Assembly: GCA_046263755.1 (NCBI GenBank)
Contig: JBJYZC010000004.1
Span: 62,001-126,000 of the forward strand
Source of the DNA: Lachnocurva sp029100405
GTDB taxonomy: Bacteria; Bacillota; Clostridia; Lachnospirales; Lachnospiraceae
Length of the DNA stretch: 64,000 nucleotides
Direction of reading: 5' to 3'
This document shows, piece after piece, positions 59,891-64,000 of this stretch. Each line of letters opens with the position of its first letter. Position 1 is the first letter of the stretch. The notes under the pieces are model-generated. The model was not told the origin of the DNA. It saw only the letters and a list, made by a program, of their open reading frames with translations, and searched no databases. The position numbers and the translations under genes were made by a program.

Positions 59891-59958
59891 CAGAGATACT
59901 TCCCTGATTCCTGTTTCCTTTTTTTGGTGTCAGGGTCGAAAGCCCTAAACACTTATGA

Positions 59959-61347
59959 TCACTTCTTGTTCTTAAAATATTGATCAATGGCCTTGGCAGC
60001 ATCTTTTCCGGCACCCATAGCCAGGATCACTGTCGCAGCTCCGGTAACGGCATCACCGCCGGCATAAACCGCATCACGGCTGGTCTTACCGGTTTCTTCC
60101 TCTGCAATAATGCAGCCTCTCTTATTGACATCCAGTCCCTTGGTGGTCGATGCGATCAGAGGATTCGGTGAGGTTCCCAGTGCCATGATCACCGTATCAC
60201 AAGCGATCTCGTATTCCGATCCCTTGATTTCAACCGGTCTCCTTCTTCCGGATTCATCCGGCTCTCCCAGCTCCATCTTGATCAGACGAATACCGGTCAC
60301 CCAGTCATTCTCATCGGTCAGGATCTCTACCGGATTCTGAAGGAGATCAAAGATCACGCCCTCTTCCTTGGCATGATGGACTTCCTCACGACGAGCGGGA
60401 AGTTCCGCCTCGGAACGTCGGTATACGATATGGACCTCAGCACCCAGGCGAAGCGCCGTCCTGGCTGCATCCATAGCAACATTTCCACCTCCGACAACAA
60501 CGACCTTCTTTCCTCTCTGAATCGGTGTATCTTCATCCAGATAGGCTTTCATCAGATTATTCCGGGTCAGGAATTCATTGGCGGAGAAAACACCGTTGGC
60601 CTGTTCTCCCGGGATCCCCATAAAGCGTGGCAGACCGGCACCGGATCCGATGAATACGGCCTCAAAGCCACGATCAAAGAGCTGATCGATCGTCAATGTC
60701 TTACCGATAATGACATTCTTTTCGATCTTGACGCCAAGTTTCTCAACATTAGAAACTTCCGGCTTTACAACCTTGTCTTTGGGAAGACGGAATTCCGGAA
60801 TTCCATAGACCAGAACACCGCCGGCCTCATGCAAGGCCTCGAAAATGGTGACATCATAGCCTTCCTTTGCCAGATCTCCGGCACAGGTCAGACCGGAAGG
60901 ACCGGCTCCGATCACAGCAACCTTATGGCCATTCTTCGGCTTGTCCGATTTCGGAGAAATACCATGTTCTCTTGCCCAGTCTGCAACAAAACGCTCTAAC
61001 TTTCCGATGGCTACGGCTTCGCCCTTGATCCCACGGATGCAGACGCCCTCACACTGGGTCTCCTGCGGGCATACACGTCCGCAGACTGCAGGAAGGGAAG
61101 AAGACTCGGAGATGATCTCATAAGCTTTTTCAAAGTCTCCGTGCTTTACTTCCTGAATAAAAGCCGGAATATTGATGGAAACCGGGCATCCGCCGACACA
61201 GCGGGGATTTTTACAATTCAGGCAGCGCTCTGCTTCTGCCATCGCCTCTTCTTCGGTATATCCGAGGCATACCTCTTCGAAATTCTTAGCACGTACCTTG
61301 GGATCCTGCTCTTTTACCGGTACTCGCTTCATCATATCCATTGCCAT
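59959..61347 (-). CDS. nfnB: NADPH-binding large subunit of the electron-bifurcating NfnAB transhydrogenase
   Basis: The 462 aa flavoprotein has two N-terminal [4Fe-4S] motifs: C42-C45-C50-C54 (CLNCKNPRCVGGC) and C89-C93-C99-C103. Then come an FAD site (GAGPSGLTCAGDLA near 145) and an NADPH site (GGGNVAMDAARTA). This is the pattern of GltD-like proteins, NfnB and SudA. The adjacent gene is the FAD/[2Fe-2S] partner, which favours NfnB (NADH-dependent reduced ferredoxin:NADP oxidoreductase) over glutamate synthase, as no GltB is present. Its ATG overlaps the partner's stop (TAATG). Confidence 0.88.
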   Translation of the reverse strand: MAMDMMKRVPVKEQDPKVRAKNFEEVCLGYTEEEAMAEAERCLNCKNPRCVGGCPVSINIPAFIQEVKHGDFEKAYEIISESSSLPAVCGRVCPQETQCEGVCIRGIKGEAVAIGKLERFVADWAREHGISPKSDKPKNGHKVAVIGAGPSGLTCAGDLAKEGYDVTIFEALHEAGGVLVYGIPEFRLPKDKVVKPEVSNVEKLGVKIEKNVIIGKTLTIDQLFDRGFEAVFIGSGAGLPRFMGIPGEQANGVFSANEFLTRNNLMKAYLDEDTPIQRGKKVVVVGGGNVAMDAARTALRLGAEVHIVYRRSEAELPARREEVHHAKEEGVIFDLLQNPVEILTDENDWVTGIRLIKMELGEPDESGRRRPVEIKGSEYEIACDTVIMALGTSPNPLIASTTKGLDVNKRGCIIAEEETGKTSRDAVYAGGDAVTGAATVILAMGAGKDAAKAIDQYFKNKK

Positions 61348-62234
61348 TACTTTTCACCTCCGCAAACTCCGCATCCGCCGTGATGGGTATCGCCCTCTTC
61401 CAGTTCCAGCTTCTTTCTGCCCTCTTCTGTCTTATACTGGGCCATCCGCTTCATTGCAAGGTCAAAATCGACTTTATGTCCGTCAAATTCCGGTCCGTCC
61501 ACACAGGCGAACTTTACTTTTCCGTCTACGATCAGACGACAGGCACCGCACATACCGGTTCCATCCACCATCACCGGGTTCATGGAAACAACCGTAGGAA
61601 TACCGAGTTTTTCCGTCAGCTTGCAGACAAATTTCATCATGATCATAGGTCCGATGGCAACACAGTGATCAAAGCGCCTGCCCTCATCATAGAGAGCCTG
61701 GAGACAGTCCGTACCCATTCCATGGAAGCCGTAAGATCCATCATCCGTGCAGATGTGATTTTCGGAGACGGCATTCATTCTGTCAACGAAGAAAAGGAGG
61801 TCCTTATTCTTGGACCCCATGATGACATCCACTTTGACGCCATGATCATGAAGCCATTTTACCTGACAGTAGACCGGAGCGGTTCCAAGGCCGCCGGCAA
61901 CAAAGACGATCTTTTTTTTCTTTGTCTCAGGAAGATTCTCTTCCAGACAGAGATCGGAAGGATTTCCCAAGGGGCCGACAAAATCATGGAAGGAATCCCC
62001 CTGATTCAACTTCTCCATCTTTTCTGTCGATGCGCCGATCATCTGTACAACGATCGTTACCGTACCGGCTTTGGCATCGTAATCGCAAATGGTGAGCGGG
62101 ATCCTCTCTGACTCCTCATCTGTCCGTACGATGACAAACTGTCCCGGCAAACAAGACTCTGCAACCAACGGTGCTTCGACCTCCATGAGGAAGATCCGGT
62201 CAGCCAGCATCTCCTTCTTTTTGATCAGGTACAT
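61347..62234 (-). CDS. nfnA: NfnA-type FAD/NAD-binding subunit with [2Fe-2S] cluster
   Basis: Ferredoxin-NADP reductase-like subunit of about 295 aa. FAD-binding beta barrel (PLVAESCLPGQFVIVR), NAD site with VAGGLGTAPVYCQVKWL, then MCGACRLIVDGKVKFACVDGPEFDGH with the Cys ligands of a [2Fe-2S] cluster, as in PyrK and NfnA. The ATG at 62234 is 8 nt from AGGAGG and is preferred to the ATG at 62240, only 2 nt away. The C-terminus HHGGCGVCGGEK is Cys-rich and unusual. With NfnB it would oxidise NADH plus reduced ferredoxin to make NADPH. Confidence 0.87.
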   Translation of the reverse strand: MYLIKKKEMLADRIFLMEVEAPLVAESCLPGQFVIVRTDEESERIPLTICDYDAKAGTVTIVVQMIGASTEKMEKLNQGDSFHDFVGPLGNPSDLCLEENLPETKKKKIVFVAGGLGTAPVYCQVKWLHDHGVKVDVIMGSKNKDLLFFVDRMNAVSENHICTDDGSYGFHGMGTDCLQALYDEGRRFDHCVAIGPMIMMKFVCKLTEKLGIPTVVSMNPVMVDGTGMCGACRLIVDGKVKFACVDGPEFDGHKVDFDLAMKRMAQYKTEEGRKKLELEEGDTHHGGCGVCGGEK

Positions 62235-62289
62235 ATCCATGTCCTCCTTTTTCCTTTTCCTATAATTCTCCTATACCCTTTTCATTCCC

Positions 62290-63270
62290 TTAGTTAAAAT
62301 ATACCAGTTCTTCTTCCTTCGTGGCAGGTTTTTCTGCAGGTTCGATGGAAATCGGATAAAGAACCGGTCCTTTTCCTCTGTATTCCTTGGCAAATTCATT
62401 TTTCAGCCTGGCTGTTAAATAGATCCAGGATCTATGTTTGATACTCGCGGAATCTTTGTATTTACACTTCATGCCGAGGAACTGGATATCCTCAACACAG
62501 CAGGTCATGGCAAAACGGCCGGGTACGAAAGTACCGGGTTTTAATTTGCCCTTCCCCTCGGTTGGATTATAGACCAGAGCCTTGAAGGAAATGGTCTTTC
62601 CGTCATATTTTTCCGGATGATCCATACAATCCATAAACCAGATCGCATAATCCGAATCTGTGATTTGAATTTCATCTTTTGAAATATCAAAAGGCAGTTC
62701 TTCCGGATCATTGTCAATCGTTCCGTCTTCTCTCTCATAAACGATCTGGGCCGGACGATTGAAAGCTTTGATGGCGCCACGGAACTTGGACTTCTTGGTA
62801 TCCTTCGTACAGCGATTGAAAATGATGACCTCGGCGTGAGAAAGCTGCTGCAGCATCATCTTCCGCATATTTAAGAGATACATCTCGAAGGTCCCGGCAT
62901 CTACGGTTGCCAGGGACTGAACGATCATCCAGCCTTTCGGCCACTGAAAGCCACTCTCCGAATCATCATAAAGTTTATCAGTCTCCCAGGTACCGTTCCA
63001 CTCAATGAAAACTGCATCCGGCTGATAACTGTCTTCCAGCTTCTGAAGATTTTCTCTTGTAAAATCCTCTTTCTTTTCAATGGTGACGACCTTGGTATGA
63101 ACTCTTTCCAGCTTTTTCTCGTCATACTCTTCATCACCATCTTCACAACGGATGATGAGACCGGAATCCAGATCATCCCCAAAACCGTCATTGATCAGGG
63201 TCTCGGAAATAAGTGTTGTCTTACCGCTGTCCATAAAGCCGGAGAAGAAGTAAATTGGGACTTCTGACAT
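62290..63270 (-). CDS. CobW/G3E-type GTPase fused to a DUF1980 (YcgQ-like) domain
   Basis: A 326 aa fusion. Residues 1-200 are a G3E GTPase with the P-loop GFMDSGKTT (11-19) and a Switch region IEWNGTW. The usual CxCC metal motif is missing, with only a single Cys (IIRCEDGD) in that place. Residues 200-326 follow the YcgQ/DUF1980 pattern: DGKTISFKALVYNPTEGK, FVPGRFAMTCCVEDIQFLG and RSWIYLTARLK. YcgQ relatives pair with the YcgR permease and act in metal homeostasis. It lies directly after the His-rich CobW gene, so a shared role in zinc or other metal supply is inferred. Confidence 0.8.
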   Translation of the reverse strand: MSEVPIYFFSGFMDSGKTTLISETLINDGFGDDLDSGLIIRCEDGDEEYDEKKLERVHTKVVTIEKKEDFTRENLQKLEDSYQPDAVFIEWNGTWETDKLYDDSESGFQWPKGWMIVQSLATVDAGTFEMYLLNMRKMMLQQLSHAEVIIFNRCTKDTKKSKFRGAIKAFNRPAQIVYEREDGTIDNDPEELPFDISKDEIQITDSDYAIWFMDCMDHPEKYDGKTISFKALVYNPTEGKGKLKPGTFVPGRFAMTCCVEDIQFLGMKCKYKDSASIKHRSWIYLTARLKNEFAKEYRGKGPVLYPISIEPAEKPATKEEELVYFN

Positions 63271-63304
63271 AGGCTTATCCTTTCTATCTTAAAGTCTTAA
63301 AGTC

Positions 63305-64000
63305 TTATTGAAGTCCGAATACTTTCTCGACTTCATCTTCTTTGACATCCGTTCCGATGACAACCAGACGGCCGGTAACATCCGGTTCACCGCTTCGGAT
63401 CTCATATTCACCGTCAACCAGATCGAAGTAGATCCAGCTTCCGTCCTCAGCCGGAACCATTCCCTTGGAACGAACGATATAGCCATAGTCGTCGGTTTCA
63501 GAAAAAGCCTTCAAAGCCTTCTCAATGGTCTCACGGGTAAACTTATGGGGTGTTGTCTTGCCCCAGGTCGTAAAGATATCATCTGCGTGATGATGACCAT
63601 TGTCGTGATCATGCGAAGCATGATCATGACCTTGCGAAGCATGTTCGTGATCCATGTCGTGATCATGATCATGATGATCATGACCCTCAGCATGTTCATG
63701 ACCCTTGTCTTGATCATGCTCAGCATGATCAAGACCACAACAGCACCCTTCGCCATCATGATGATCGTGATGATGGTGATGATGGTGGTGCTCCTCTTCC
63801 TCTGCGTGGTGAAGCTCGGCAAGTTCCTGAACTTCCAGGCTGTCCTTACCCTCAATGGTCTTTTGGATGGTTTCGCCGGACAGTTCATCCCAGGGAGTTG
63901 TGATCACCGTAGCCTTCGGATTATGTTCCTGGATCTCTTTGGTGCAAAACTCCAGCATTTCCTGGTCTGCCTTCTGGGTACGGGAAAGGACGATGGTCGT
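63305..64000 (-). CDS. CobW/G3E GTPase with His-rich linker, cut by the window end
   Basis: Only the C-terminal 231 residues are visible; the frame runs off the window end without a start, so the P-loop is outside. The visible part begins TTIVLSRTQKADQEM, a G3E segment, followed by a linker extremely rich in His and Asp (an octahistidine run, CCCG and many HDH/HASHDHD repeats) and a CobW C-terminal domain (HKFTRETIEKALKAF, GSWIYFDLVDGEYEIR). Such His-rich CobW proteins are zinc, cobalt or nickel chaperones. The linker DNA is a repetitive GATCATG-like tract. Operon with the fused GTPase downstream. Confidence 0.85.
   Translation of the reverse strand, partial: TTIVLSRTQKADQEMLEFCTKEIQEHNPKATVITTPWDELSGETIQKTIEGKDSLEVQELAELHHAEEEEHHHHHHHHDHHDGEGCCCGLDHAEHDQDKGHEHAEGHDHHDHDHDMDHEHASQGHDHASHDHDNGHHHADDIFTTWGKTTPHKFTRETIEKALKAFSETDDYGYIVRSKGMVPAEDGSWIYFDLVDGEYEIRSGEPDVTGRLVVIGTDVKEDEVEKVFGLQ

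Noticed and set aside
59891..59958. Terminator after nfnB
   Set aside because: There is a small AGGG/CCCT hairpin, but a run of A rather than T follows on the minus strand, so it would not terminate nfnB transcription.
59959..62234. Glutamate synthase small subunit with an unrelated partner
   Set aside because: No GltB is present and the adjacent gene is an FAD/[2Fe-2S] reductase in the NfnA/PyrK group, which fits NfnAB better.

Overview
The window looks like a chromosomal segment of an anaerobic Gram-positive Clostridia, most probably a Lachnospiraceae member. Evidence: a PolC-type replicase, CodY, a CUC tRNA-Glu close to the Bacillus form, the Firmicutes-type gene order around rpsB, polC, nusA and infB, an NfnAB-type transhydrogenase, and DUF5716/DUF5717 genes that I associate with Lachnospiraceae. 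Genus and species cannot be read from the sequence. Almost everything is transcribed from the minus strand; the plus strand carries only comM, dprA and a DUF1292 gene.

Layout, in the direction of minus-strand transcription (right to left). 64.0-59.9 kb: two CobW/G3E metal GTPases (one with a His-rich linker, cut by the window end) and nfnA-nfnB. 59.9-52.7 kb: a giant DUF5717 protein, a DUF5716 Hsp70/actin-like protein, a helical-repeat protein and gltX. 52.65-52.47 kb: a large palindromic element. 52.4-47.0 kb: a UvrD-type helicase, DUF1292 (plus), a GH13 protein that has lost its catalytic residues, and a DUF5662 protein. 47.0-44.2 kb: competence genes dprA and comM (plus), divergent from topA. 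43.9-39.1 kb: topA, codY, rpsB, tsf. 39.0-23.6 kb: an accessory block with a PadR/HAAS/DUF4097 membrane module, an AlkD-like protein, an aldo/keto reductase, a galactose-type ABC transporter (mglBAC) and a two-component system with two extra sugar-binding proteins. 23.5-12.5 kb: pyrH, frr, uppS, cdsA, dxr, rseP, ispG, polC. 12.5-7.3 kb: pheA, a DUF815 ATPase, infC-rpmI-rplT, galE and tRNA-Glu. 7.0-0 kb: rimP, nusA, ylxR, ylxQ, infB, rbfA, nrnA.

The housekeeping core follows the usual Firmicutes order topA-codY-rpsB-tsf-pyrH-frr-uppS-cdsA-dxr-rseP-polC-rimP-nusA-ylxR-ylxQ-infB-rbfA, but two blocks interrupt it: the accessory block between tsf and pyrH, and the pheA/infC/galE block between polC and rimP. 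The core links translation, transcription elongation, isoprenoid and lipid precursor synthesis and DNA replication. The accessory block is about sensing and importing a sugar, probably galactose-like, and galE further on would feed it into metabolism.

The most unusual items are: a NusA with two tandem N-terminal RNA-polymerase-binding domains; the DUF5717-DUF5716-helical-repeat operon, a candidate uncharacterised chaperone-like system; a debranching-enzyme-like GH13 protein with all catalytic positions changed; an MglC permease with about 215 extra cytoplasmic coiled-coil residues; a CobW GTPase fused to a DUF1980/YcgQ-like domain; a palindrome of about 190 bp after gltX; and a transcription terminator on the plus strand written inside the 3' coding end of the opposing helicase gene.
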